Notes under the pieces: generated by a model
The model's input: only the letters and a program-made list of their open reading frames with translations
The model's database searches: none
What the model was told of the DNA's origin: nothing
Program-made: the position numbers and the translations under genes
In this document: piece after piece, positions 1 to 8,549 of the stretch
Position numbering within the stretch: the first letter of the stretch is position 1
How the letters are laid out: every line of letters begins with the position of its first letter
Source: Oceaniferula spumae
GTDB lineage: Bacteria; Verrucomicrobiota; Verrucomicrobiia; Verrucomicrobiales; Akkermansiaceae
Length of the DNA stretch: 64,000 bases
Assembly (NCBI RefSeq): GCF_042849255.1
Contig: NZ_AP026866.1
Location: forward strand, 434,001 to 498,000
Direction: 5' to 3'

Positions 1-545
1 TAGACTGTCCTTCGATCACCAACATCATCGTTGTCTGCCCTGCTGACCGTTTCGATTCCTTGGATCTTGAGTTTTCTAACAAGGTCATCCAGCGCGTCGA
101 CGGTGGCGTCGATCGTCATGATTCCGTTGCTGCAGGCCTGGCGGTACTGCCGAGTGATATTGACTACATCTCTGTGCACGATGGCGCCCGACCACTGATC
201 ACAGAAAAACAAATCGCCAAGGTCCTGCAGGCTGCTGTTGACCACGGTGCTGCGGCCTCAGCCCGCCCCGTTACTGAGACGGTGAAGCGTGCTAACGGCG
301 ATTGTATCGTCACTGAGTCGGTCAGTCGTGACAACCTCTGGCTGATGGAAACCCCGCAAATTTTCAAAGCCAGTCTGTTAGTCAATGCCTACCAACAAGT
401 TCAGCAATCCGGTGCCCGGGTCACCGATGAAGTCTCCGCGATGGAGCTGATTGGTCAGGCCGTGCAGCTTGTCAGCAATGACAGTGCGAATCCCAAAATC
501 ACCTATCCAGCGGATATTGATCAGGCAGAAAAATTGTTAGGTTAA
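1..545 (+). CDS. ispD: 2-C-methyl-D-erythritol 4-phosphate cytidylyltransferase (C-terminal part)
   Basis: Third step of the non-mevalonate (MEP) isoprenoid pathway: joins CTP and 2-C-methyl-erythritol 4-phosphate. The reading frame is open from base 3, so the gene begins before the window and the N-terminal CTP-binding loop is missing here. Visible family landmarks are VHDGARPL, the VTDEVSAMEL segment and NPKITYPADI near the C-terminus, the place where IspD proteins have N-I-K-I-T-x-P-E-D. No 2C-methyl-erythritol cyclodiphosphate synthase gene follows; the next gene runs the other way. Confidence 0.93.
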   Translation, partial: DCPSITNIIVVCPADRFDSLDLEFSNKVIQRVDGGVDRHDSVAAGLAVLPSDIDYISVHDGARPLITEKQIAKVLQAAVDHGAAASARPVTETVKRANGDCIVTESVSRDNLWLMETPQIFKASLLVNAYQQVQQSGARVTDEVSAMELIGQAVQLVSNDSANPKITYPADIDQAEKLLG

Positions 546-594
546 TTCAGTGATGCTGATTGGTTCTGTGATAGGCTCATCGTTGATTCCACCG

Positions 595-1011
595 CTAGAT
601 GGATGACCAGACTATGAGGCAAGCGACAAACACTAACACAATCATAAAGTAGGGAAGAACTACGGCTGTCTTCACTGATATTAACGGATGTTTTCGACCG
701 TTTTTCTCCATACGCTTAGCGTTCACACTTCCCAATTCAAGGAGTAACACGGCGATCAGCCCTATCACGGGCAAACCGTAACGCGCCATCTCTACGGCCA
801 CGTTATGTGCAAACCAGGCTGCTTCAAAATTGACCTGATGAATCGAGCCGTTCTCGACATGATCCTTATAGACGATCTCAGATTCACTTCTCAGAGTAGG
901 TAGGAGTTTTAATAACAAAACAGCTAACAGCAGCATACCAGCACCTGTAATCAAGCCTAGCCACAATGAGAAAACTCCCGAAACGGCACCGACTTTTTTC
1001 AGGGCACTCAT
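595..1011 (-). CDS. small membrane protein of unknown function
   Basis: About 138 residues if started at MSALKKVG; a longer frame exists but would overlap apaG upstream. Three hydrophobic segments are visible (around residues 10-35, 75-95 and 112-135), with a predicted soluble loop between the first two, so it is probably an inner-membrane protein. It follows apaG by 16 bases and is probably cotranscribed. No family recognised. Confidence 0.65.
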   Translation of the reverse strand: MSALKKVGAVSGVFSLWLGLITGAGMLLLAVLLLKLLPTLRSESEIVYKDHVENGSIHQVNFEAAWFAHNVAVEMARYGLPVIGLIAVLLLELGSVNAKRMEKNGRKHPLISVKTAVVLPYFMIVLVFVACLIVWSSI

Positions 1012-1027
1012 CCTATCGCTCGGTCCG

Positions 1028-1414
1028 TTACGCCCAGTCAGGCAGTTCGAGCTTGAACTCAGGAATGGGTGCCAGAACTTTGATGCCCTCGGCAGTGACT
1101 CCAAAAAAGGAACCGGAGGCTACCGCATTGTCTGCAATGACGTGGTAGCTGTTGTATGAAAAGTCTTCGCCCGGCTCGAGCGCCGGTGTCTGTCCCACTA
1201 CCCCCTCGCCTTCAACGACTGTGAGTTCTCCCCCTAACTCGCGCACCATCCACTTTCTGCCCATGATCCGAACTCGTTCGGTCGACTGATTGACGATGGT
1301 CACAAAGTAGACAAAAGGATGAGGCTTCTCGGCCGGTGCATCCAGACTGGGCATGTAGATGACATCATCGATGCGGACTGAAAGCCCTTCCAGTTCTTTG
1401 TATTGCTTGGGCAC
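1028..1414 (-). CDS. apaG: ApaG-domain protein
   Basis: 128 residues, the usual length of ApaG. The fold-specific pattern is clear: VYFVTIVNQS, RIMGRKWMV, VEGEGVVGQTP, LEPGEDFSYNS and a C-terminal IPEFKLELP. ApaG proteins have a fibronectin-III-like fold; the biochemical role is poorly defined although the gene is linked in Enterobacteria to ApaH and Co/Mg resistance. Here it sits with def and a membrane protein on the minus strand and not with apaH or rsmA. Confidence 0.88.
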   Translation of the reverse strand: MPKQYKELEGLSVRIDDVIYMPSLDAPAEKPHPFVYFVTIVNQSTERVRIMGRKWMVRELGGELTVVEGEGVVGQTPALEPGEDFSYNSYHVIADNAVASGSFFGVTAEGIKVLAPIPEFKLELPDWA

Positions 1415-1462
1415 GGTGGAATCTTGAATAAGAAAAAATGAAGAAGCAAGACTAGTCCCAAT

Positions 1463-2017
1463 CTAACCACCCTGATGGGCAGCCAAGCGACGCAGCTTGC
1501 GCTTGATGCTGACTTTGGCAGCGGGGCTGATCCGATCTACAAAAAGAATGCCATTGAGGTGATCGACTTCGTGTTGAATCGCACGGGCGAGCAAACCGTC
1601 TGTTTCGAGTTCTATGACTGTGCCGTCTAACAGAGGAAGTTTGGCTTTGACGATACTGGGTCTGCGCACATTGGCTCTGACTTCGTGAATGCTGAGGCAA
1701 CCTTCGCTATCTGATTCACGAGCCCCATCGAGTTCCAACTCTGGGTTAATGAAAATCAGTGGCATGATGTCATCCATTTTGGCATCCTCGCCATTGACCT
1801 TCAGAAAAGAAACGCATGACGGATCATGTGAAACATCGACGACAGCCATCCGGATATCTTTACCAACCTGGGGGGCTGCCAAACCGACGCCATTCGCATC
1901 GATCATGGTTTCCACCATGTCATCGGCGAGTTTGAGAGTCTGCTCATCAATCTCGTCAACGGGTCGGCATTTTTTGCGTAACACGGGGTCCCCGTATTGA
2001 GTGATATCTAGGATCAT
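1463..2017 (-). CDS. def: peptide deformylase
   Basis: Removes the formyl group from the N-terminal methionine of new proteins. All three metal-site motifs are present: GVGLAAPQVG (motif 1), EGCLS (motif 2, Cys ligand) and QHEVDHLNG (motif 3, HExxH with two His ligands). 184 residues, normal length. It lies 8 bases downstream of exbD and the two may share a transcript. Confidence 0.96.
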   Translation of the reverse strand: MILDITQYGDPVLRKKCRPVDEIDEQTLKLADDMVETMIDANGVGLAAPQVGKDIRMAVVDVSHDPSCVSFLKVNGEDAKMDDIMPLIFINPELELDGARESDSEGCLSIHEVRANVRRPSIVKAKLPLLDGTVIELETDGLLARAIQHEVDHLNGILFVDRISPAAKVSIKRKLRRLAAHQGG

Positions 2018-2025
2018 GAATCTAA

Positions 2026-2466
2026 CTATTTATTATTTTCCAATGAGGACTCAGGCAGTTTGACTCGAGATGGGACATCTCTGGGGTTGATGCCAGCTGC
2101 GATTAAGGCGTTTTGCACACGGATGAATCCTTCGAGTGGCAAACCTTTATCTGGCTCCAGTTCGAGTTTCCGGTTGGGGAACTTTTCACGAAACACCTTC
2201 AGATAGTCAACCAGCATTTCTTCGTGGATACGTGTCGCATCCAAAGTGATGTTACCATCCGCCGAGACGGCGAGCACTGCCGCAGGTTCAACGACCTCGG
2301 ATGTGATCTTGGAATCCTGAACCAGCGCCAGCTCGATATTCATCACTGGACGTTTGGTTTTTGGGTCAAACTCCACTGCGAAGTAGATCAACAAAATCGC
2401 CAGAATGTCGATCAAGGGAATGATCGGCACTTGAGGGATTTTACGTTGGACGCGTTGGAACTCCAC
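2026..2466 (-). CDS. exbD: ExbD/TolR-type biopolymer transport protein
   Basis: Subunit of the inner-membrane proton-driven motor that energises TonB. One transmembrane helix near the N-terminus (VPIIPLIDILAILLIYFAV) contains the conserved Asp that carries protons, followed by a periplasmic domain ending in ALIAAGI. Length 146 is typical. Gene order exbB-exbD downstream of a TonB-like gene supports the call. Confidence 0.9.
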   Translation of the reverse strand: MEFQRVQRKIPQVPIIPLIDILAILLIYFAVEFDPKTKRPVMNIELALVQDSKITSEVVEPAAVLAVSADGNITLDATRIHEEMLVDYLKVFREKFPNRKLELEPDKGLPLEGFIRVQNALIAAGINPRDVPSRVKLPESSLENNK

Positions 2467-2478
2467 GAGATCGGAAGG

Positions 2479-3147
2479 TTATCGGTTTTTGAAAAACACG
2501 TGCTGGTGACAGGCGGAAGTCACCTTGCCCATGAGCACCTCCAAACGGGCGGCCATGAGCTCGATTTTCCGATTGAAGTGACTATGGGCGATAACTGTGG
2601 GGACAGCGACAGCGAGACCTGCTACGGTGGTGTTGAGCGCCATGGCAATGCCTTGGCCGACACTGGCGTGATCGGCAGACTGACCAACGTTGGCGAAGAC
2701 GATCACCAGTCCACTGGCCGTTCCCAGTAGTCCTAACAATGGAGCGATGGTAATGACGACTTCAAGTGTAGGCATGCCGGTATTCATCTTGACGATCTCC
2801 TCACGTGCGGCGGATTGAACAGCTTCCTGAACTTCCCCCTGAGTGCGGCCTGCATTGTGAAGAGCCACTTTGCAAAGACGGGCCAAAGATGTTTCCCCGG
2901 CTGTGAATTGATCCTGAAGACCGTTTAAGCTACCTTTTTCCAGATGCTCCTCAATCTGTTCTACCTCGACCACCAAGCTTTCAGGAATGATCAGGGACTT
3001 GGCGAGGGTCATGATCTTGTAGGCGACTACAGCGACGGCAACCACGGAACACGCCAAGATGGGCACCATAAACCATCCGCCGTTTCTGAAAAAATTCCAC
3101 ACCGTCTGCCATGCGGCGGGGTCCGAGCTATCCATGATGAGTTGCAT
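2479..3147 (-). CDS. exbB: ExbB/TolQ/MotA-type proton channel protein
   Basis: Partner of ExbD in the TonB motor. Three transmembrane segments: GGWFMVPILACSVVAVAVV near the N-terminus, then the pair typical of the MotA/TolQ/ExbB domain (TLEVVITIAPLLGLLGTASG and GIAMALNTTVAGLAVAVP). The start was set at MQLIMDSS because the longer frame opens upstream without added hydrophobic sequence; 3135 is also possible. Confidence 0.92.
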   Translation of the reverse strand: MQLIMDSSDPAAWQTVWNFFRNGGWFMVPILACSVVAVAVVAYKIMTLAKSLIIPESLVVEVEQIEEHLEKGSLNGLQDQFTAGETSLARLCKVALHNAGRTQGEVQEAVQSAAREEIVKMNTGMPTLEVVITIAPLLGLLGTASGLVIVFANVGQSADHASVGQGIAMALNTTVAGLAVAVPTVIAHSHFNRKIELMAARLEVLMGKVTSACHQHVFFKNR

Positions 3148-3245
3148 TGTATTCGCTGAAATTTCGATGCACAGGGAATGCACTGGGACGGCGTGATGAT
3201 CCAGCGGGAAATCAGGATTTCTTCAAGCGCCGACGGAAGCCCAGG

Positions 3246-4499
3246 TTAAAAATAGAAGTTGTAGATCAACTCCAAGGGTTCGCCTTTGAGTTCTTTGATC
3301 ACGGACTTGGACATTTTTGGGAGTTTGGCCTGGCGAATGGCTCGTTGAGTGAAGCCTCGCTCGATCAGGTTGCCTTCAACAACTTCTTGCACCTTGATAC
3401 CAGAGACCTTGCCGTTCTCATCCACATAGAAGCGCATCGAGATGACACCGGGCACGATATGATCGCGGTATTGTTCACAATTCCTTCGCCACTGTAATTC
3501 CACGGCCTTACTCACTAAAGCTTGATACCTGCCTAACGGTGAGTTCTTGACGTTGAGCGCGCTTTTACCGCGACGGGAAATCGATCCGGTAACCTTGGTC
3601 TTGCGAGACAGGCCATTGAAGCCATCCTTTTTAGGATCTTGTTCGGTTGCGTCACCACGACCGTCTTTTTTCGCACCTTCGTTAGGCTTTTCTTTCGGAC
3701 TCTCATCCGCTTTGGGTCTGTCTTGGATGGCTTTTTTTCCGTCACCATCATCTGCGGTAGGTAACATCAGCCCCTGTTCGAGATGTTTGTTTTTCGGACG
3801 AGCTGATTCTCCTTCATCGGGTTTGGGGGTGACCAAGGTAGGAGCTTCGTCGATAGTGGATGAATCCTTGCGAGCAGAGGCCTCCTGTGGTGTTTCTGTT
3901 TCTTCGCCAGTTTTATCCATCCCTACCGAGCCATCCTTGTGGGTGCTATCAACCGTTTCAACGTGGTCTGGGTGGAGCGGCGCTGATCCGTCTTGTGACG
4001 GAGTGTTAGGAGGAGCTCCGGGTGTGGGAGCTTGTTCGGATGCCGCACGAGTATCGCGCTCACCAAGTATGTCCGTGGGGGCATCAGGCGTTCCCGCCTG
4101 ATCGGCAGATGTGCGGGCAAAACGACGGTCGGCCTCCTTGGATGGAGCCACTTGATCTGCCTTCGGTTTGACTACCACTGAGGGTTTCGGTGTAGGTGTC
4201 TGAGCGGCCACTTCAGGCTTGGGGGGCTGAGGAGGTTTCGGCAAGGGTTGAAGTTGCGGTTCGTCCGTCGGTGGCTCTGGTAGCGGAAGTGGTTTCGGCT
4301 CAGGAAGCGGCAACATTGGGCGAAGCATCACAGTCACTTCGGGCTCCGGTCGTGGCTCACTGGGAGGTGCTTGAAATGCAAACAGCGGCAGGTCCCAAAC
4401 AAGAAGTAGTATCCAGAGTGCAAAGACAAATGCATGGACTCCCACAGCCGCGACCACAGAGATGGCGGCACGTTTTTGCAGGAGTGTGAACTGGCTCAC
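3246..4499 (-). CDS. TonB-like energy transducer with long Pro/acidic linker
   Basis: 417 residues. An N-terminal helix (about residues 13-42) anchors it in the inner membrane. It is followed by a Pro-rich stretch (repeated PEP/PLPEP/PKP units, residues 45-115), a very polar low-complexity linker to about residue 300, and a C-terminal domain beginning SPLGRYQALVSKAVELQWRR and ending IYNFYF, with the VISMRFYVDENGKVSGIKV strand pattern typical of TonB C-termini. It is upstream of exbB-exbD in one operon. The linker is longer than in classical TonB, as expected for spanning a wide periplasm. Confidence 0.82.
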   Translation of the reverse strand: MSQFTLLQKRAAISVVAAVGVHAFVFALWILLLVWDLPLFAFQAPPSEPRPEPEVTVMLRPMLPLPEPKPLPLPEPPTDEPQLQPLPKPPQPPKPEVAAQTPTPKPSVVVKPKADQVAPSKEADRRFARTSADQAGTPDAPTDILGERDTRAASEQAPTPGAPPNTPSQDGSAPLHPDHVETVDSTHKDGSVGMDKTGEETETPQEASARKDSSTIDEAPTLVTPKPDEGESARPKNKHLEQGLMLPTADDGDGKKAIQDRPKADESPKEKPNEGAKKDGRGDATEQDPKKDGFNGLSRKTKVTGSISRRGKSALNVKNSPLGRYQALVSKAVELQWRRNCEQYRDHIVPGVISMRFYVDENGKVSGIKVQEVVEGNLIERGFTQRAIRQAKLPKMSKSVIKELKGEPLELIYNFYF

Positions 4500-4551
4500 G
4501 AGCAGACCCTAATTCCTCCAGCAAAAAGCTCAAATTCTAAATCCGATAACA

Positions 4552-5538
4552 GTGTTCGTTGACTTCGCTTCCCCCACCCCTCACCATCCTCCTGTGAACA
4601 TTGACGTGGAAGGTATCGAGCCACAACGCATCGACCAGTTTCTCAGTAATCGCCTGCAGGATCTGTCACGATCCAAAATCCAGTCATTGCTCAAGTCGGG
4701 AGATATTTTGCTAAATGGCAGCAAGGCGAAAGCAAAGCAGACCATTTCCAATGGCGATGCCATCTCGGTCATCTTGCCAGAACAGGAAGAAGCCGAGAAG
4801 ACTCCCGCCCAAGACATTCCGCTGAATGTGTTGTATGAAGATGACGATATTATCGTTGTGGATAAGGAACCGGGCATGGTTGTACATCCGGCAGCTGGCA
4901 ATGCCGATGGAACTCTGGTCAACGCGCTGCTATTCCATTGCAAAGGCAAACTCTCAGGAATGAGCGGCATCAGTGATGACGAGCCCGATATTGATATTCA
5001 CAGACCGGGTATTGTTCATCGTCTGGACAAAGATACCTCCGGCTGCATGGTGGCGGCTAAAACCGATGAGGCGCATCGACATCTGGCCAATCAGTTCGCG
5101 TCCCGGAGTAACGAAAAACGCTATCTCACTGTCGTCCAAAGTAAACCTAACAAAGCTGAAGACACCATCTTCACCCACATCGGCAGGCACCCTGTGAACC
5201 GGATGAAAATGACGGTGGTGAACCCCGGCAGCGGCAAAACAGCGATCACCGACTACCGAGTGCTTCACACAGCGAAAGATGGAACCACGCTCATCTTATG
5301 TGACCTGCACACGGGACGAACCCACCAAATTCGAGTCCATATGGTTCATCTAGGCACCCCTATTTTGGGAGATCCCATCTATGCGAAACCCGCACGTCAA
5401 GTGACCCAACCTGGTCGGCTCATGCTCCACGCATGGCAGTTGGTCATTGATCACCCGAGGACTGGAGAACGCATGGCCTTCCAGTCAGAAATTCCGGAGG
5501 AATACAAGCCATGGACTGATGCTGCTGAGTTGGAGTAG
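4552..5538 (+). CDS. rluD: RluD-family pseudouridine synthase
   Basis: Makes pseudouridine in 23S rRNA (or another RNA of the RluA/C/D type). An S4-like RNA-binding domain (RIDQFLSNRLQDLSRSKIQ) is followed by the catalytic domain with HRLDKDTSGCMVAAK (catalytic Asp) and HTGRTHQIRVHM. Both possible starts are GTG (4552 and 4592); no ATG lies near the S4 domain and no strong ribosome-binding site favours one. Divergent from the tonB gene across about 50 bases. Confidence 0.92.
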   Translation: MFVDFASPTPHHPPVNIDVEGIEPQRIDQFLSNRLQDLSRSKIQSLLKSGDILLNGSKAKAKQTISNGDAISVILPEQEEAEKTPAQDIPLNVLYEDDDIIVVDKEPGMVVHPAAGNADGTLVNALLFHCKGKLSGMSGISDDEPDIDIHRPGIVHRLDKDTSGCMVAAKTDEAHRHLANQFASRSNEKRYLTVVQSKPNKAEDTIFTHIGRHPVNRMKMTVVNPGSGKTAITDYRVLHTAKDGTTLILCDLHTGRTHQIRVHMVHLGTPILGDPIYAKPARQVTQPGRLMLHAWQLVIDHPRTGERMAFQSEIPEEYKPWTDAAELE

Positions 5539-5602
5539 AATGACTTTGGTCTGAACTGCTATTCAGATTGCGTCTAACCAAATTTTGTTTTAATGTGTGG
5601 CC

Positions 5603-5857
5603 ATGAATGACGAGTCATTAATTGATGCCCTGATGCCTGCTGTGCAACAACAGCTGGAATCCGCAGAGACTCCGTATGTCAAAACCACGTATACTCGCTT
5701 GGTAGAAAAAGAGGGTCTCAGTCCGGACGAGGCCATGGAAGCGATTGCACTGTGCTTAGCCGATGAGTCTAACCGCATGTATATCGACAAGCGGGATTTC
5801 GATGAAGATCGTTATCAGGAACTGCTCTATTCTCTTCCTGAGTCGCTCGAGAATTAG
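5603..5857 (+). CDS. small acidic protein of unknown function
   Basis: 84 residues from ATG at 5603 (a GTG two codons earlier is possible). Soluble, acidic, helical; no signal peptide and no family recognised. The sequence is followed by a convergent rbfA-infB-nusA operon 37 bases away. Codon use resembles the surrounding core genes, so it is probably a real lineage-specific housekeeping gene. Confidence 0.6.
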   Translation: MNDESLIDALMPAVQQQLESAETPYVKTTYTRLVEKEGLSPDEAMEAIALCLADESNRMYIDKRDFDEDRYQELLYSLPESLEN

Positions 5858-5894
5858 ATAGGGTATCATCACAGTGACACCGAGGTCCACTGAA

Positions 5895-6269
5895 TTACTC
5901 GCCCTTATCTTCGCCTTCCTCTTCAAGAGGAGCCTTGGGTAGCTTGTCGACTTCCTCAAGAATGTTGACCATTTCCACGCCTCTTTCGGCGGAGTTATCG
6001 ATTCGGAAATCGAGGATCGGTGTGCAGCGCAGGACCACACGTTTGGCGATGCGGCTTTGGATCAGGCCACGCTTTTGAGCGAGCTGTTCCAGAACATTGG
6101 GCACATGCCCACCAAGAACTCCGATAAAGACCTTGGCTTCGCGTAGATCCTGAGTGATTTCCACACCACTAACTGTAACCAGAGCACCGGCGAATTCGAA
6201 ATCGCGCTGCAGCACCGTGCTGATTTCACGGCGAAGCAGTTCGTTAATTCTATCCAGGCGTTGGCTCAT
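5895..6269 (-). CDS. rbfA: ribosome-binding factor A
   Basis: Assists maturation of the 30S subunit. 124 residues with the N-terminal RLDRINELLRREISTVLQRDF helix and a KH-like core (ITQDLREAKVFIGVLG). Directly downstream of infB, the classical gene order nusA-infB-rbfA. An acidic tail (EEEGEDKGE) is unremarkable. Confidence 0.93.
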   Translation of the reverse strand: MSQRLDRINELLRREISTVLQRDFEFAGALVTVSGVEITQDLREAKVFIGVLGGHVPNVLEQLAQKRGLIQSRIAKRVVLRCTPILDFRIDNSAERGVEMVNILEEVDKLPKAPLEEEGEDKGE

Positions 6270-6307
6270 GGTTTTTGTGGAGTTTTACGAATGAAAAATC
6301 GTAGCAC

Positions 6308-8434
6308 CTAGAGTGTTTGAGGGATCTTATCGAGGATGTAGCACTCGATGACATCGCCTTCTTCGTATTCATCAAAGTTGCCAAGACGGATACCACATTC
6401 GATGCCTGTTTTGACTTCGTCGACTTCGTCCATGTGGCGGCGAAGGGTGGACATCTTGCCATCGAAAACAGGAACCTTGCCGCGCAGCACACGGGCGTGC
6501 GCGGTGCGGGAGACTTTACCGTCCTTGATAATACAACCAGCAGCCTTGCCCTTGCGGACTTTGAAGACCTGCTTCACATCGGCGTGACCAATGATGGTCT
6601 CACGTGTGACTGGATCAAGAAGTCCAAGCATGGATTCTTCGACAGTATCAAGCAGTTCGTAAACCACTGAGAAAAGTTTGATCTGAACGTCCTCGCTGCG
6701 GGCTGCCTTGACGGCTTTGGATTCCACTTTGGTATTGAATCCTAACACCACGGCGCCGGATGAACTGGCCATGAGGATGTCGCCCTCGGTGATGGCACCG
6801 GCAGCGGCACTGATGAAGCGGGGCTCCACCTTGTCGCTCTTGATCTCCTCGACAGCATTTTGAATGGCTTGCACGGAACCCTGCACGTCACCTTTGAGGA
6901 TGATGTTGAGCTGGAGTTTGTTGTCGCCTTGAACCATGGACATCAGATCTTCCATACGGCTCATCTTAGGACGCTGGAGGCGGCTGTTGCGCTTGGCTTC
7001 GAGACGTTCCTCGGAAAGTTTCTTGGCAGCTTTTTCGTTCTTCATCTGCACAAGCTCATCACCTACGTGTGGCAGCTCGGCGAAACCGACGACCTCCACA
7101 GGTATGGCTGGGCCAGCTTCTTTAACTTGCTCGCCGAGGTCGTTGAACATGCTCTTGACCTTACCTGCGTATGGACCGCAGATGAATGGCACGCCAGTCT
7201 TGAGAGTGCCTGCTCGCACGATGACAGTAGCGGTAGGTCCTTTACCTGGCTGGATGCTGGCCTCGATGACTGAGGCACGAGCATTGGCGCGTGGGTTAGC
7301 CTTGAGTTCGAGCACTTCAGCCTGAAGAGCCATCAGTTCTAACAAATCGTCCATTCCCTGCCCGGTGATGGCGGAAACTTCCACACATTCGGTTTCACCT
7401 CCGAAGTCAACGGGCTGCAAGCCGTGCTCCATGAGCTGGGTTTTCACACGCATTGGATCGGCACCAGGCATGTCGCACTTATTGATCGCGACGATGACGG
7501 TTTTTTCCGCTTTCTTGGCGTGTTCGATAGCTTCCTTGGTCTGAGGCATGATGCCATCATCTGCAGCGATAACGAGCACAACGATGTCTGTGACATCGGC
7601 ACCACGGGCGCGCATCTCAGTAAAAATTGAGTGACCTGGGGTATCGATGAAACTGATCGGGTGGCCATGATGGACAACGTGGTAGGCTCCGATATGCTGG
7701 GTAATCCCACCTGCTTCACCTTTGGTGACACGGCTTTTACGCACATAGTCCAGAAGTGATGTCTTACCGTGGTCGACGTGACCCATGAAAGTGATGATGG
7801 GAGCACGATACTCGAGTTTCTCCTCTGGCTCGTGTTCAACGGCCTTGGGTTCTTTGATCTTTTTCTTCTCCTTGTGAACACCACCGCCTTTTTCACGCTT
7901 CTCGCGCTCGAAGACAAAGCCGTGCATTTCACAAAGTTTCTCCGCGATGTCGGGCTCGATGGCCTGGTGTGGAGCAACGAAAACCTCAAGCTTGATGAGG
8001 TCAGCCATTAGCTGGAAAGATTTCAACTCCATCAAGTCAGCCAGATCGCTAACGATGATTGGGGGTTTGATCGTGATGATTTTACCATCTTTGACCTCGG
8101 CCACTTTCTCAGAACCTTCATCATCGGATGATTCTGGAGACGATTTGGCGGCTTCTTTCGAGGCTGTGAATTCATCCACGGGATCCAAGATCTTGGAAAT
8201 CGTTGGCATCTGCCTTTTCAATCCACCGGTCTTTTTGACAACGGAAGTTTTTTTCTTCGTGCTGTCATCCTCGAAAATATCCAAAGCTTCTTTTTTCTGA
8301 GCATCCACGCTTTTAACCTTGGACGCCTCCTCAATACGCTGACGCTCACGACGCGACAGTTTCTTCTCAGGATTATCATCAATGAGATCGAGTACGTCTT
8401 TGGATTTTTTCGGTTTATCGCTGGAATCTGCCAT
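6308..8434 (-). CDS. infB: translation initiation factor IF-2
   Basis: GTPase that places initiator tRNA on the ribosome. G1 motif GHVDHGKTSL, switch II DTPGHSIF and NKCD are all present around residues 215-330, followed by the usual beta-barrel and C-terminal fMet-tRNA-binding domains. At 708 residues it is a short form: the N-terminal region is a Lys/Glu/Ser-rich linker without the repeated N-domain of enterobacterial IF-2. Confidence 0.97.
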   Translation of the reverse strand: MADSSDKPKKSKDVLDLIDDNPEKKLSRRERQRIEEASKVKSVDAQKKEALDIFEDDSTKKKTSVVKKTGGLKRQMPTISKILDPVDEFTASKEAAKSSPESSDDEGSEKVAEVKDGKIITIKPPIIVSDLADLMELKSFQLMADLIKLEVFVAPHQAIEPDIAEKLCEMHGFVFEREKREKGGGVHKEKKKIKEPKAVEHEPEEKLEYRAPIITFMGHVDHGKTSLLDYVRKSRVTKGEAGGITQHIGAYHVVHHGHPISFIDTPGHSIFTEMRARGADVTDIVVLVIAADDGIMPQTKEAIEHAKKAEKTVIVAINKCDMPGADPMRVKTQLMEHGLQPVDFGGETECVEVSAITGQGMDDLLELMALQAEVLELKANPRANARASVIEASIQPGKGPTATVIVRAGTLKTGVPFICGPYAGKVKSMFNDLGEQVKEAGPAIPVEVVGFAELPHVGDELVQMKNEKAAKKLSEERLEAKRNSRLQRPKMSRMEDLMSMVQGDNKLQLNIILKGDVQGSVQAIQNAVEEIKSDKVEPRFISAAAGAITEGDILMASSSGAVVLGFNTKVESKAVKAARSEDVQIKLFSVVYELLDTVEESMLGLLDPVTRETIIGHADVKQVFKVRKGKAAGCIIKDGKVSRTAHARVLRGKVPVFDGKMSTLRRHMDEVDEVKTGIECGIRLGNFDEYEEGDVIECYILDKIPQTL

Positions 8435-8549
8435 GCTGGATAGTTAGTGGGTAGGAAGGATGTGTGGAAATGTGTGGGTCAGGACGACGTTGTCCGTCTG
8501 AATCGAATTTTGTATTTGGTATACTCTGGTTCGAGAAGTGGCTAGACAA

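Noticed and set aside
2113..4489. Plus-strand frames opposite exbB, exbD and the TonB gene
   Set aside because: Antisense frames caused by biased codon use in the Pro-rich and hydrophobic genes; no domains.
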